A stretch of DNA of 64,000 bases, from positions 88,665-152,664 of the forward strand of contig NZ_CANMUE010000009.1 of assembly GCF_947500975.1 (NCBI RefSeq). Reading direction: 5' to 3'. The notes under the pieces are model-generated. The model was not told the origin of the DNA and ran no database searches. It saw nothing but the letters and a program-made list of their open reading frames with translations. Source of the stretch: an uncultured Polaribacter sp. (GTDB taxonomy: Bacteria; Bacteroidota; Bacteroidia; Flavobacteriales; Flavobacteriaceae). Both the position numbers and the translations under genes were made by a program. Positions 1 through 9,762 of the stretch are shown here, in pieces; position 1 is the first letter of the stretch, and the number at the start of each line of letters is the position of its first letter.

Positions 1-3000
1 GGAGAAAATTCATCGACCAAGGTTGCATTAGCTATTAGTAATTCTGGTTGATAATTTCCAGCTGAATTTGTTTCTGTAAATGCTGTATCATCTTTGTATT
101 GTAGGTTATTTGTAAAACTTGAAATTGTATATGATGATTTATAACCATGAGAAACTACAAAGTTTGAAAAGTTCTTTTTAAACCATTTAAATTTCATTAG
201 ACCATTATAACGTAGTGTCCAGTTAGGAATTGGTATGTTTCTAAATATACCTGTACTCACTTTTGAAGCACTTTTTCCTGAATATGCAGCTAAAAAAGCA
301 GGTAATAAAACTTGTTGGCTATTTTCTCCAAAACCTGTTGCATCAGCGGTGTTTTCTGTTGCTAATCTGTTTGAAATTACACTTCTGTAATCTTTCATTT
401 TTTGAAATAATATATCTCCATCTGTAAATGCAGTAGCAAACATAGAATGACTTGTACTAAAGTTTCCTGTTTCAAAATACGGTGTATCTTCAAAAGTATC
501 TTTACCGTCTAATAAATCTATTTGTTGAGATCTATCTCTGGTTTGAATTTTATTCCCTCTAACATCAATATTTAAATCTTTAATAGGTTTTAAAGTAAAT
601 GTATAATCTAATTTATTATAATGGGTGTTGCTATATGTTTTATTAAAATATTCTTCACCATCTGTTCTTGTAATCAACCAACCATTTTCTAGAGCTTTAT
701 TTCTAATATCAACTTGACTACCAAAAGCAAATGCTGTTGGAGACCCACCTAAGAAACCAATGTCTTGATTGTAACCTTGTAAATATTGACCATTATTTTC
801 TGAATAACTTATTTTTCCTTGTTTTACAGATGTAGCAATATCATAAACACCTTTTAATATTTTTTTACCTAGAGGTAAATTTTTCTTTGGTTTTATTTTA
901 GATAAGTCTTTTCCTTTAGCGTTTTTACGTTGCGTTTTTGTTAATAAATATTTTTCTATCCCTAAGCTTTTATAAAAACGATCTAATGTAAGCGTTGTAT
1001 TAATATTATGGGTATTTGCATTTTGAATTACATTACCAATTTGTTCGAAAATTGTTTGATCTTGTGAAGAAACTTTCCAATCAAAATCAGCAGTATATGA
1101 GTAATCTGCTTTTATAAAACTTAAGAATGGGAATTTGTCTAATGGAATTTTATATGTAGCATTTAATTTTTGGTGATATTGATTTGCTCTACCAGTGTTA
1201 AAAAAGTTATCAAATATTTCTAATTCTTCTCCACTTCCAAAAGCATCATAAATAAAACTATTAGTAGCATTAAAGTTTAATTGAAGAGACTTAGTTAAAT
1301 CAAACCCAATTGTATAGTCCCAATCAAATAAAAATCTTCTTTGTTTTAATTCTGGTTGATCTGATAAACCATCAATTAAATTTCTAGATTGTTGCTCATT
1401 ATAAGCTCTATTAATCCTTGAGTTAATAGAAACTGTACTAGGTATTGGATTAATATTTAAATCTTTTATAAACTTCCAATATTTACTCTTAAATTTTTCA
1501 GAGTTTTTAAAGAATTCTATAGGTTTTGAATCAAAATTAAAATTATAACCAGCGGATGCAGAAACGTTCTCGTTAATATATTTTTGAATATTATAATCTC
1601 TATGGAACTCTTTGTTATGAGAGTAAGAAACCGCTAAGTTTTCTATATCGTAAAACTTAGGTTTTTTAGTGGAATTTGGGTTTCTATTCTTTTTAACATT
1701 GGTAAAACTAATGCTAGTTCTCTTAGTGTAATCTCTAGAAGATTCAGGATCTAAAGCATCAGGCAAGTCAGCGTTAATAGCTTCTTGTAAAGTAACATCT
1801 TGATATTTTGGGTCATATTTTGGGTCAATAAACTTTTCACCAATACTATAACTCATAGGTAATTGGATTCCCCATTTTTCAGGTGTTAATACTTTTCCAA
1901 GGTTAATTGTTGTAGAAATATTGTATTCTTTTGTTTCATCTAAACTACGTTGGTTTACTCTATCTTCTACATTACCAAAACCAATAGTTTCTATACTTCC
2001 AGAAAGAGAAATGTTGGCAACATCAGCAAAATTTGCATCAGCATTTACAACAGCAGCCCAACCTGCTTCATTGTCAAAACCAGAAGCACGTAATTCATTA
2101 AACCAAATTTCACCACTTTTTGCAATTGTACCTGTGTTTTTTAAACCTAGCATTATTGTTTTTAATTCCGCTAGCGTAGGATTTCCTTTTACAGTAATAG
2201 TATACTTATCTGTACTGTGTAATTCTGAAGTATAACGTTCATTATTAAGTAAGCCTAGTTTATCTCTTTCAAGTTTAACTTTACCAAAGTTTTCTAGAAA
2301 AGCGTCTAAATTATTTTCTTCTGGCCAAATATCTAATTGACTTGTACCACCTGTAGTTGGCGTTAATGGAATTTCTACTTCATAATAATTGTCGTCTAAA
2401 TCTGTACCCAACCTAATTACACCTGCAAAACCATCATTACCTTGTAAATGCATAAACATTTTAAGGTTTTTAAAACGTCTTAAATCTACGCTTATGTTTT
2501 TGTAAATGGCTCTTGTGCTATTAGCTTCTAAATTTGTAACTTTTAAAGTTACAGATTGTTCATTTTGTAGTTGTATTGTTGTACTACCTTGTAGTGCTTC
2601 TCTTTCAATTCCAGGAGGTTCAATATAACTACCGTCATTATCTTCAATACTTACTACACCTACTTCAAAATCTGCTAATTCTGTATTATCTAAATCCCTA
2701 TCCGGATCTATGTCTGGGTTTATAGTTTTTGTATATCGTCTCCAATCTCCACGTACTAAATCTAATTCACCAAATCGAATAACAACTGGCATTTTAAAAT
2801 TAGTTAAAAACATTCTTATAAAACGTATACTATTAAAATTAGTAATTCCATTTACTGCAGTTCCGCTGTTAATTGGAACTCTAAATTGATACCATTTTGT
2901 TTGTTGTGTTGTTCCATTTTCTAATGTAACTGTAGTTATTTTTTCATCAACAATATTATTACGACCATATACTAAATCGGACTGATTTAAAGATATTTTA

Positions 3001-6000
3001 TATTGGTAGTAACTTTCAACAGTATTCATTGTTTGATCCTTATTGATGTCTTCTACATCAGGATAAGTTGTAGATGAAGTAGGATACGATTCTGTTGATT
3101 GATTTAAAGTTGGCGAGTTTCCTTGGGTGTTGTTGTAATTTTTATATCTCCTAATAATAGATGCATTTATATTATCTAATTCTGCTCCTCTAAAATATTG
3201 AAAGTTATCAGCGGCAGGGTCAGGTAAAGAAGCATAAATATTACCAATACCTTCTAAGCTTTTTTCTTCAGTATCATTTAAACCATCATAACCAACATCT
3301 TGGTGTATTCTAGCATTATCTTCTTCACTAAAAGCATAAATTATTGATGGGTTTGTTGGTACATCACCCCAAGTTGTTCTGTCTACATTAGATCCATCTA
3401 CTTTTAAACCATCTTCTGGTAATCCGTTTTCAAACATCTTACGATTATCTTTTACAATATCTTCAGATATACTACCTAAGTTAATGTATAAATCACCTAC
3501 TTGATTTGTTAAATCATTAGGGTTTACGTTGGATGGTAAACCGTCTTCGGACGTAATAGAATAATTTTCATAAGGATTCATAATCCAGAATTGTATATAT
3601 TCTATATTAGCTTGATCAAAATTAGTAGTTGTAAGAGCACGCATAATTCCTCCCCAATTTGTCTCTGGGTTTTTAAGGGTGATTCCGCCATTTTCATCGT
3701 TAAAATCTACATCATTTATATCTTGGTTAAAATTATAAGATCCTCTTTCTGATGGGAAATATGCTAAATTTAAAGTATTTATCAAAGAATTTTGTGTAAT
3801 GTCTAATTGTACATTCGGAAATAATTCTGAATAACTTATCTGCCTAGATGCTGCTTTAGATAATTCATCAGCATCAATACTTGCAGGAGTATCTCCAATT
3901 CCATAAAAAATTTGATCTACATTGTACCAAGCTAATTTTGCTCTTTTATTGTTGTAAGTTAAATCTGTTTGACTACCCAAAAAACCATCGAAGTATTTTG
4001 GTGTACTAGCTTCATGCCAATCTAAAGGAGATAATAAACTTATAGATATTTGAGAGGCTTCAAAATCATCTATATAAGTAGTTGCTGCACCTGTAACATC
4101 AATTCCACTTGGAGTTCCAGGTAGTAAATAAGCCATATCTGCTCTAACAGAAAGGTTTGATGGTACATCTGTGTCTACAAATGGTAACTTATTAGCTAGT
4201 TTTGTAAAATATGGCACCTCTGTAGAATAATCAATATTTATCCCAAACATTGTATTGTCAATAGGGTCTGAGCCGTAATTAACTTTAGAAGTCAAAGGTC
4301 TTTCGTTTACATTTAAAACTGTTGCGCCAACTATAAAATCTTCAGAAAATTTATGTTCAATATCAACACCCATAAAGGTTTTTCTTTGTTGATTAAATAC
4401 TGTATTATTTTCTGTAGATACACTTATTGGTGTTCCAGATGCTTGTAAACCTGGGTCGATAATTTTAACTCTTCCAAGTTGATAATCTACAACATAATCT
4501 ACCCCTTCTACTAATTGTTTTCCGCCAGCTGTAACATTTACAGATCCTCTAGGAACGTTAAAAGCTCCAATAGGAATTCCGCCAGAATTTTCTGATTTAA
4601 AATATCCAGTTAAAAAATATTTATCTTTATCTTGATGATTATTTTTAATATTTGTTTTGGTATTTAAATACAATTCTTTAAATAAATATTGTTCGTCTAA
4701 AGTTTCATCTAAACCAATATCATCAGCAATACTTGTATCTTTTACTAAATCATTTCCAAAAGGTTCTGGCTCTGGAAAAATAATGTATCCATTTTCAGAG
4801 TTAACTGTAATTCCTTCTACATAATCAAAAAAACCATCAGAATTTCTAAATTGACTTTGATCTAACTGGTCTAATTTAAAAACTTGTATTAAAGGTAAAT
4901 TTGGAATATCAGCAGTTTGCGCATTTTGAAGTGTATTTGATGCTATACCTGTTTGATCGTCTCGGTATTGTAGCTCAATACGAAAACCGTCTTGCGATAA
5001 TGGATAAGCTCCTAAAGCATAAATGTTTTTCATCATTAAACGCCAGGTAGGAAAAGATTCCTCTTCATTTGTAGTTGTATTTGTACGTATAGTTTGTAAA
5101 ATTTCTGATCGTAATAATTTTACAGCTAAGTTTTCTGGGGCTTGTATACCGTCATTAGAAAATTCACCAACTTTAAATGATTTTTCTGTACTTCCGTTTA
5201 CCGTACCTGCTACTGTATATTCGTAAGCAACAGCTAGTACCTCACCATCATTTAATCTTCTGTTTAAAGAGATGTACCCTAATTGTGAGTTTAATGTAAA
5301 CTCACTAGCATCTAATTTTCTTGCATTTTCAAGGATAGAATAATCTGTTCCTTGTTCCATGTTAAAGGCACCTTTTAGGGTGTTATCCACATCAGCAATA
5401 TTTCTAATTCCGTCTAAAATGGTAGTTTCAAAAATATTATTAGCATCGTTTTGTGGTAAGTTTAGGGTTTGACCATTTGATATAATTGTTACAGGGTTTG
5501 TTGCTTGTACCAAATTAGAATCATCTACTAAATTGTTATAGTTAGAGTTAGTATTATTTGCTTCACCAATATCTGCTAAAGCAACAATAGACCTAAAATC
5601 GTCAGTACTTGAATTTCTATTTGTAACCCAAACTTCTATCCTTGTAATATTTACTTGACTACTAATAAGTGGGTAATTTTTTAAAGAGTTTGCATAATTA
5701 TCAATAAAATATTGTGATAGAAAAAAGTGACGATCATTATCATAATCTGTTGTTTGTAATTCAAAAGATTGAATAGAGGCTCCTGCTTCTGCAACCACAG
5801 TTTTGCTTTCTGAATTTTGTTGTGAAAAAACAGCAGTAACATTGGTGTTACCAAACTTTAATTTAGTTTTTACACCAAATAAACTTTGCGCACCATTGAT
5901 TAAAGAGTTTTTAATAGGCATTGATATGTTACCTGCTTCAAAACCTTGTAGTATATCATCTTCTGACGGTGCAAAATCGATTTTGGTAAGGTTTTGAAAA

Positions 6001-6641
6001 TCGAAACTTGCTTGTGTATCATAATTTAGTGCAAACTCTAAACGCTCTCCAACTTTTGCACGTAAGCTTGCATTTATTTGTTGGTCAAAATCAAAAGTAA
6101 AACTACTTCTGTTTTCTTCGGATATTTGTGGGTTATCAGTGTTTTGATAAATAAAACCTAGTTTTAGATTTAAGCTTCCTGTAGGTGTAACTTTAACTGT
6201 ATTTCCTCCAAAAATAGATTTAAAAAATTTTGAGTTGACATAATAAGTTGGTAGTAAGTCTTTTTGAGCTACATCAGACCCCTTTTTTTTGCCGCTTGTT
6301 GCACTTACTTTATCTTTAAAATACTGCAACATATCTCTCTTTAAACGATACTGTTTGTATTCGTTAGGGGTAAGATAAATAGGAGTTCTTGTGTTATAAT
6401 CTCCAATTTTTTCAACAATAACATAAAGATTTAGAGCTTTGTCAAAAACAATTTCTTTTTTAGCTAAGTCATCTAAAAATAAGCCACCTTTTTGATTTTT
6501 TTTAAAGTTGTATTTTAAAGGTATAGTATCTTTTTTTAGAGTTACATTGTCTTGTGTTCTAATTGTTTGCGTGTATGATCTTTGGCTTACAGCAAAAGTA
6601 AACAATACTAACAAACTTATATTTTTAAATAATTTAATCAA
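1..6641 (-). CDS. sprA: SprA, T9SS outer-membrane translocon (3' end beyond window)
   Basis: SprA is the very large beta-barrel that forms the protein-conducting channel of the type IX secretion system and is also needed for gliding. About 2213 codons lie in the window without a stop; family members are about 2400 residues, so roughly 200 C-terminal residues lie off the left edge. Reading the minus strand gives a signal-peptide-like N-terminus (IKLFKNISLLVLFTFAVSQ, then RSYTQ) and typical SprA segments, including KWYQFRVPI near residue 1250 and SPLDWHEAS near residue 880. No ATG fits: the frame opens after a stop at 6657-6659, and the first plausible start is TTG at 6641, 4 nt after the ruvA stop, so it is probably translated with ruvA. 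The maeB-ruvA-sprA order is, from memory, common in flavobacteria. The identity is firm and the exact start is likely. Confidence 0.95.
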   Translation of the reverse strand, partial: MIKLFKNISLLVLFTFAVSQRSYTQTIRTQDNVTLKKDTIPLKYNFKKNQKGGLFLDDLAKKEIVFDKALNLYVIVEKIGDYNTRTPIYLTPNEYKQYRLKRDMLQYFKDKVSATSGKKKGSDVAQKDLLPTYYVNSKFFKSIFGGNTVKVTPTGSLNLKLGFIYQNTDNPQISEENRSSFTFDFDQQINASLRAKVGERLEFALNYDTQASFDFQNLTKIDFAPSEDDILQGFEAGNISMPIKNSLINGAQSLFGVKTKLKFGNTNVTAVFSQQNSESKTVVAEAGASIQSFELQTTDYDNDRHFFLSQYFIDNYANSLKNYPLISSQVNITRIEVWVTNRNSSTDDFRSIVALADIGEANNTNSNYNNLVDDSNLVQATNPVTIISNGQTLNLPQNDANNIFETTILDGIRNIADVDNTLKGAFNMEQGTDYSILENARKLDASEFTLNSQLGYISLNRRLNDGEVLAVAYEYTVAGTVNGSTEKSFKVGEFSNDGIQAPENLAVKLLRSEILQTIRTNTTTNEEESFPTWRLMMKNIYALGAYPLSQDGFRIELQYRDDQTGIASNTLQNAQTADIPNLPLIQVFKLDQLDQSQFRNSDGFFDYVEGITVNSENGYIIFPEPEPFGNDLVKDTSIADDIGLDETLDEQYLFKELYLNTKTNIKNNHQDKDKYFLTGYFKSENSGGIPIGAFNVPRGSVNVTAGGKQLVEGVDYVVDYQLGRVKIIDPGLQASGTPISVSTENNTVFNQQRKTFMGVDIEHKFSEDFIVGATVLNVNERPLTSKVNYGSDPIDNTMFGINIDYSTEVPYFTKLANKLPFVDTDVPSNLSVRADMAYLLPGTPSGIDVTGAATTYIDDFEASQISISLLSPLDWHEASTPKYFDGFLGSQTDLTYNNKRAKLAWYNVDQIFYGIGDTPASIDADELSKAASRQISYSELFPNVQLDITQNSLINTLNLAYFPSERGSYNFNQDINDVDFNDENGGITLKNPETNWGGIMRALTTTNFDQANIEYIQFWIMNPYENYSITSEDGLPSNVNPNDLTNQVGDLYINLGSISEDIVKDNRKMFENGLPEDGLKVDGSNVDRTTWGDVPTNPSIIYAFSEEDNARIHQDVGYDGLNDTEEKSLEGIGNIYASLPDPAADNFQYFRGAELDNINASIIRRYKNYNNTQGNSPTLNQSTESYPTSSTTYPDVEDINKDQTMNTVESYYQYKISLNQSDLVYGRNNIVDEKITTVTLENGTTQQTKWYQFRVPINSGTAVNGITNFNSIRFIRMFLTNFKMPVVIRFGELDLVRGDWRRYTKTINPDIDPDRDLDNTELADFEVGVVSIEDNDGSYIEPPGIEREALQGSTTIQLQNEQSVTLKVTNLEANSTRAIYKNISVDLRRFKNLKMFMHLQGNDGFAGVIRLGTDLDDNYYEVEIPLTPTTGGTSQLDIWPEENNLDAFLENFGKVKLERDKLGLLNNERYTSELHSTDKYTITVKGNPTLAELKTIMLGLKNTGTIAKSGEIWFNELRASGFDNEAGWAAVVNADANFADVANISLSGSIETIGFGNVEDRVNQRSLDETKEYNISTTINLGKVLTPEKWGIQLPMSYSIGEKFIDPKYDPKYQDVTLQEAINADLPDALDPESSRDYTKRTSISFTNVKKNRNPNSTKKPKFYDIENLAVSYSHNKEFHRDYNIQKYINENVSASAGYNFNFDSKPIEFFKNSEKFKSKYWKFIKDLNINPIPSTVSINSRINRAYNEQQSRNLIDGLSDQPELKQRRFLFDWDYTIGFDLTKSLQLNFNATNSFIYDAFGSGEELEIFDNFFNTGRANQYHQKLNATYKIPLDKFPFLSFIKADYSYTADFDWKVSSQDQTIFEQIGNVIQNANTHNINTTLTLDRFYKSLGIEKYLLTKTQRKNAKGKDLSKIKPKKNLPLGKKILKGVYDIATSVKQGKISYSENNGQYLQGYNQDIGFLGGSPTAFAFGSQVDIRNKALENGWLITRTDGEEYFNKTYSNTHYNKLDYTFTLKPIKDLNIDVRGNKIQTRDRSQQIDLLDGKDTFEDTPYFETGNFSTSHSMFATAFTDGDILFQKMKDYRSVISNRLATENTADATGFGENSQQVLLPAFLAAYSGKSASKVSTGIFRNIPIPNWTLRYNGLMKFKWFKKNFSNFVVSHGYKSSYTISSFTNNLQYKDDTAFTETNSAGNYQPELLIANATLVDEFS

Positions 6642-6645
6642 TTTA

Positions 6646-7227
6646 CTATAAATTTTTTAAAGCTAGTTTTATGATTTTTTCTACAGTTGCATCAGGAGTT
6701 TCTTTTAAAACAATATTAACCACTTTTTCAGATTGTTTTCGTTGAAAACCTAAAACCTCTAAAGCTGATAACGCTTCATCTTTATTTGTATTGTTTGTAA
6801 ATACTGAAACTTCATCTATATTAAAAGTTTTTAAAATTTTATCTTTTAAATCAACAATAACTCTTTGCGCAGTTTTTGCACCAATGCCCTTTACAGATTG
6901 TATTAAGGGTACGTTTTCTGATGCAATTGCATTTTGTATTTCCTCTGATGTCATTGATGATAACATAGTTCTTGCTATGCTAGGTCCAACTCCAGAAACC
7001 GAAATTAATAATTTAAAAACTTCTCTTTCAGTTTTATTAATAAAGCCATAAAGTGTGTGAGCGTCTTCTCTAATAATTAAATGTGTAAATAAAACTACAT
7101 TTTCATCTGTTGGTAAACTAGAAAAAGTATTTAACGAGATATGAAGTAAATAACCAACACCATTACAATCTACAACAATTTCTGTTGGATTTTTTTCTAC
7201 TAACCTTCCTCTAACTTGTGTTATCAT
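6646..7227 (-). CDS. ruvA: Holliday junction branch migration protein RuvA
   Basis: RuvA binds Holliday junctions as a tetramer and directs the RuvB motor during recombinational repair. The 193-aa product has the usual family length. It starts with the OB-fold domain (MITQVRGRLVEKNPTEIVVD). The two helix-hairpin-helix segments are visible as SVSGVGPSIARTMLS and VKGIGAKTAQRVIVDLKDK around residues 75-130. The C-terminal RuvB-binding domain (DEALSALEVLGFQRKQSEKVV) covers the last 50 residues. It lies 31 nt downstream of maeB and 4 nt upstream of sprA on the same strand, so the three probably share a transcript although their functions are unrelated. Confidence 0.97.
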   Translation of the reverse strand: MITQVRGRLVEKNPTEIVVDCNGVGYLLHISLNTFSSLPTDENVVLFTHLIIREDAHTLYGFINKTEREVFKLLISVSGVGPSIARTMLSSMTSEEIQNAIASENVPLIQSVKGIGAKTAQRVIVDLKDKILKTFNIDEVSVFTNNTNKDEALSALEVLGFQRKQSEKVVNIVLKETPDATVEKIIKLALKNL

Positions 7228-7258
7228 ACCGTCTTTTTCAGGGCTCTAATGTAGTAAT

Positions 7259-9535
7259 TTATTTGTTCTTTTCTCTTTGTTGAGCATCTACACATGCTAA
7301 AGCAGCCATATTTACCATTTCATCTACGCTACAACCTAGTTGTAATATGTGTACTGCTTTACTTAATCCTAAAATAACAGGACCAATAGATTCTGCTTTA
7401 TTAACTTCTTTTAATAATTTATAGGTGATGTTTGCAGATTCTAAATTAGGAAAAATTAGTACGTTTACTTTTTGACCATTTAATTTTGAAAATGGAAATT
7501 CTTTTTCTAACATTTCTCTATTTAGAGCAAAATCTGCTTGAATTTCTCCATCAACATTTGCCTTTGGATAATGACGATGAATAAAAGAAACAGCTTCGTT
7601 TATTTTTTTTGATGTTTCAGAACTTGAAGACCCAAAGTTAGAAAAAGAGATCATTGCAACATTTGGTTTCATACCAAACATTTTTACCAATTTCGATGTC
7701 ATTTGGGTTATTTTTACCAAATCTTTTGCTGTTGGGTTTAGGTTAATAGTTGTGTCTGCTAAAAATAACGGACCCTGTTTGGTAAGCATTAAGTTACAAG
7801 CAGCAATTTTAGAAATACTTTTGTCTTTTTCTATAAGTTCTAATATTGGTTTTACAACTGTTGGGTATGGTCTAGAATAACCAGTAATTAAAGCATCTGC
7901 TTCATTTTCATTCACCATCATTGCAGCAAAATAATTACGTTCTCGCATTAATTTTGTTGCTTGAGATAATGTTTTCCCTTTTCGTTGTCTTCTTGTCCAG
8001 TAAGCTTTTCCAAAACGATTTCTTCGTTCTTCTTCTTCATCAGTTTTAGGATCAAAAATTGGCACATCTCCAGTAAAACCAATTTCTTCTTTTAATGCTA
8101 AAATCAAATCTTTTCTTCCTAATAAAATAGGTTTTCCAATTTTTTCATCATGTACTCTCTGCGCAGCTTTTAAAACATCTAAATGATCTGCTTCCGCAAA
8201 AACAATACGTTTAAGGTTGTTTTTTGCTCTATTATGTAATAATCTAATTTCTTTACTACCAGAACCAGATCTTTCCATTAATTGCTCTCTATACCTATCC
8301 CAATCTTCAATTGGTTCTAATGCAACTCCAGAATCCATAGCTGCTTTTGCAATTGCTGGTGGAATTTCATAAATTAATCTTGGATCAAATGGTTTAGGAA
8401 TAATGTATTCTTTACCAAAGGATAAACTAACTTCATCATACACAATATTTACTTGCTCAGGAACCGATTTTTTAGCCAAGTTTGCTAACGCATGTACGGC
8501 AGCAAGTTTCATTTCTTCATTAATCTTAGTAGCTCTTACATCTAAAGCACCTCTAAAAATAAACGGAAAGCCTAATACGTTATTTACTTGGTTAGGATGG
8601 TCGGATCTACCGGTTGCCATAATAATATCTTCTCTAGTATTAATGGCTACATCATATTCAATTTCAGGGTCAGGATTTGCCATCGCAAATACTATTGGGT
8701 CATTTGCCATAGAAAGCAACATTTCTGGCGAAACTACATTACCCATTGATAAACCAATAAAAACATCTGCATTATGCATAGCTTCCTCTAAAGTATTTAC
8801 ATCTTTAGAAGTTGCAAATTCTGCTTTTTGAGAAGTTAAAGTTGCTCTATCTTTTCTGATAACACCTTTGCTATCACACATAATGATGTTTTCTTTGTTT
8901 GCTCCTAATTTTACATACAAACGTGTACAAGAAATAGCGGCTGCACCAGCACCATTAACAACTATTTTTACTTTAGATATATCTTTTTTAGTAATTTCAA
9001 TAGCATTTTTTAAAGCGGCTGCAGATATAATTGCAGTTCCATGCTGATCATCATGCATTACAGGAATATTTAATTCCTCTTTTAAGCGTCTTTCTATTTC
9101 AAAAGCTTCAGGAGCTTTTATATCTTCTAAATTAATTCCTCCAAAAGTAGGAGCAATTGCTTTTACAGTTTCTATAAATTTATCCACATCAGTGGCATCT
9201 ACTTCAATATCAAAAACGTCTATATCTGCAAAGATTTTAAATAACAAACCTTTTCCTTCCATCACTGGTTTTGAGGCTTCAGGGCCAATATCTCCCAAAC
9301 CTAAAACGGCAGTTCCATTAGATATTACTGCTACTAAATTACCTTTAGCAGTGTATTTGTAAACATTATTTTTGTCTTTTGCAATTTCTAAACAAGGTTC
9401 AGCAACTCCTGGAGAATATGCTAAAGCTAAATCATGTTGAGTGGCATACTTTTTAGTAGGTATAACTTCTATTTTACCAGGTTTAGGTTTTGCATGGTAT
9501 AATAAAGCTTCATGTCTTTTTCTAGAATCACTCAT
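7259..9535 (-). CDS. maeB: NADP-dependent malic enzyme with phosphotransacetylase-like domain (MaeB type)
   Basis: Catalyses oxidative decarboxylation of malate to pyruvate, supplying NADPH. The 758-aa length matches the large MaeB class. Domains in order: malic N-terminal domain (YSPGVAEPCLEIAKD at about residue 40, DDQHGTAIISAAALKNA at about 162), Rossmann NAD(P)-binding domain (VVNGAGAAAISCTRLYVKLG at about 192), and from about residue 430 a phosphate-acetyltransferase-like domain (KRIVFAEADHLDVLKAAQ...) that in this family is regulatory rather than catalytic. It is the first gene of the maeB-ruvA-sprA transcript, and a TATATTTG -7 element lies 29 nt upstream. Confidence 0.96.
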   Translation of the reverse strand: MSDSRKRHEALLYHAKPKPGKIEVIPTKKYATQHDLALAYSPGVAEPCLEIAKDKNNVYKYTAKGNLVAVISNGTAVLGLGDIGPEASKPVMEGKGLLFKIFADIDVFDIEVDATDVDKFIETVKAIAPTFGGINLEDIKAPEAFEIERRLKEELNIPVMHDDQHGTAIISAAALKNAIEITKKDISKVKIVVNGAGAAAISCTRLYVKLGANKENIIMCDSKGVIRKDRATLTSQKAEFATSKDVNTLEEAMHNADVFIGLSMGNVVSPEMLLSMANDPIVFAMANPDPEIEYDVAINTREDIIMATGRSDHPNQVNNVLGFPFIFRGALDVRATKINEEMKLAAVHALANLAKKSVPEQVNIVYDEVSLSFGKEYIIPKPFDPRLIYEIPPAIAKAAMDSGVALEPIEDWDRYREQLMERSGSGSKEIRLLHNRAKNNLKRIVFAEADHLDVLKAAQRVHDEKIGKPILLGRKDLILALKEEIGFTGDVPIFDPKTDEEEERRNRFGKAYWTRRQRKGKTLSQATKLMRERNYFAAMMVNENEADALITGYSRPYPTVVKPILELIEKDKSISKIAACNLMLTKQGPLFLADTTINLNPTAKDLVKITQMTSKLVKMFGMKPNVAMISFSNFGSSSSETSKKINEAVSFIHRHYPKANVDGEIQADFALNREMLEKEFPFSKLNGQKVNVLIFPNLESANITYKLLKEVNKAESIGPVILGLSKAVHILQLGCSVDEMVNMAALACVDAQQREKNK

Positions 9536-9563
9536 AACTTAAATTAAGTTTGTTAATAGCAAA

Positions 9564-9571
9564 CAAATATA
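9564..9571 (-). promoter_or_regulatory. -7 element of maeB promoter
   Basis: Minus-strand TATATTTG fits the Bacteroidota sigma-ABfr consensus TAnnTTTG. A TTG lies 18 nt further upstream, a reasonable -33 element. It would drive maeB-ruvA-sprA. Confidence 0.6.
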
Positions 9572-9732
9572 GGATTTTCAATGGAAGAGCAATAGCAATT
9601 TTTAATCTTTTAAATATTGATTATTTTCTTTAATAAATTAGTCTAGTTTTATCTTTTTGAAGCTTTTAAAGATTAAAGACTGCTTTTTAATTTGTTTAAC
9701 AAAATTTAAGTATTTATTTGTAAGATAAATTT

Positions 9733-9740
9733 TATGTTTG
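9733..9740 (+). promoter_or_regulatory. Possible -7 element for the DUF5686 gene
   Basis: TATGTTTG matches TAnnTTTG and lies 22 nt before the ATG. No good TTG is seen at -33 spacing, so support is moderate. The 227-bp divergent region also carries the maeB promoter. Confidence 0.4.
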
Positions 9741-9762
9741 TTAATTAAACTTAAGCTAGACT

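Noticed and set aside
1921..2235. 104-aa plus-strand open frame
   Set aside because: Lies antisense inside sprA, has no family features and reads as a shadow of the sprA frame.
8403..8831. 142-aa plus-strand open frame
   Set aside because: Antisense to the conserved core of maeB; composition is that of a shadow frame.
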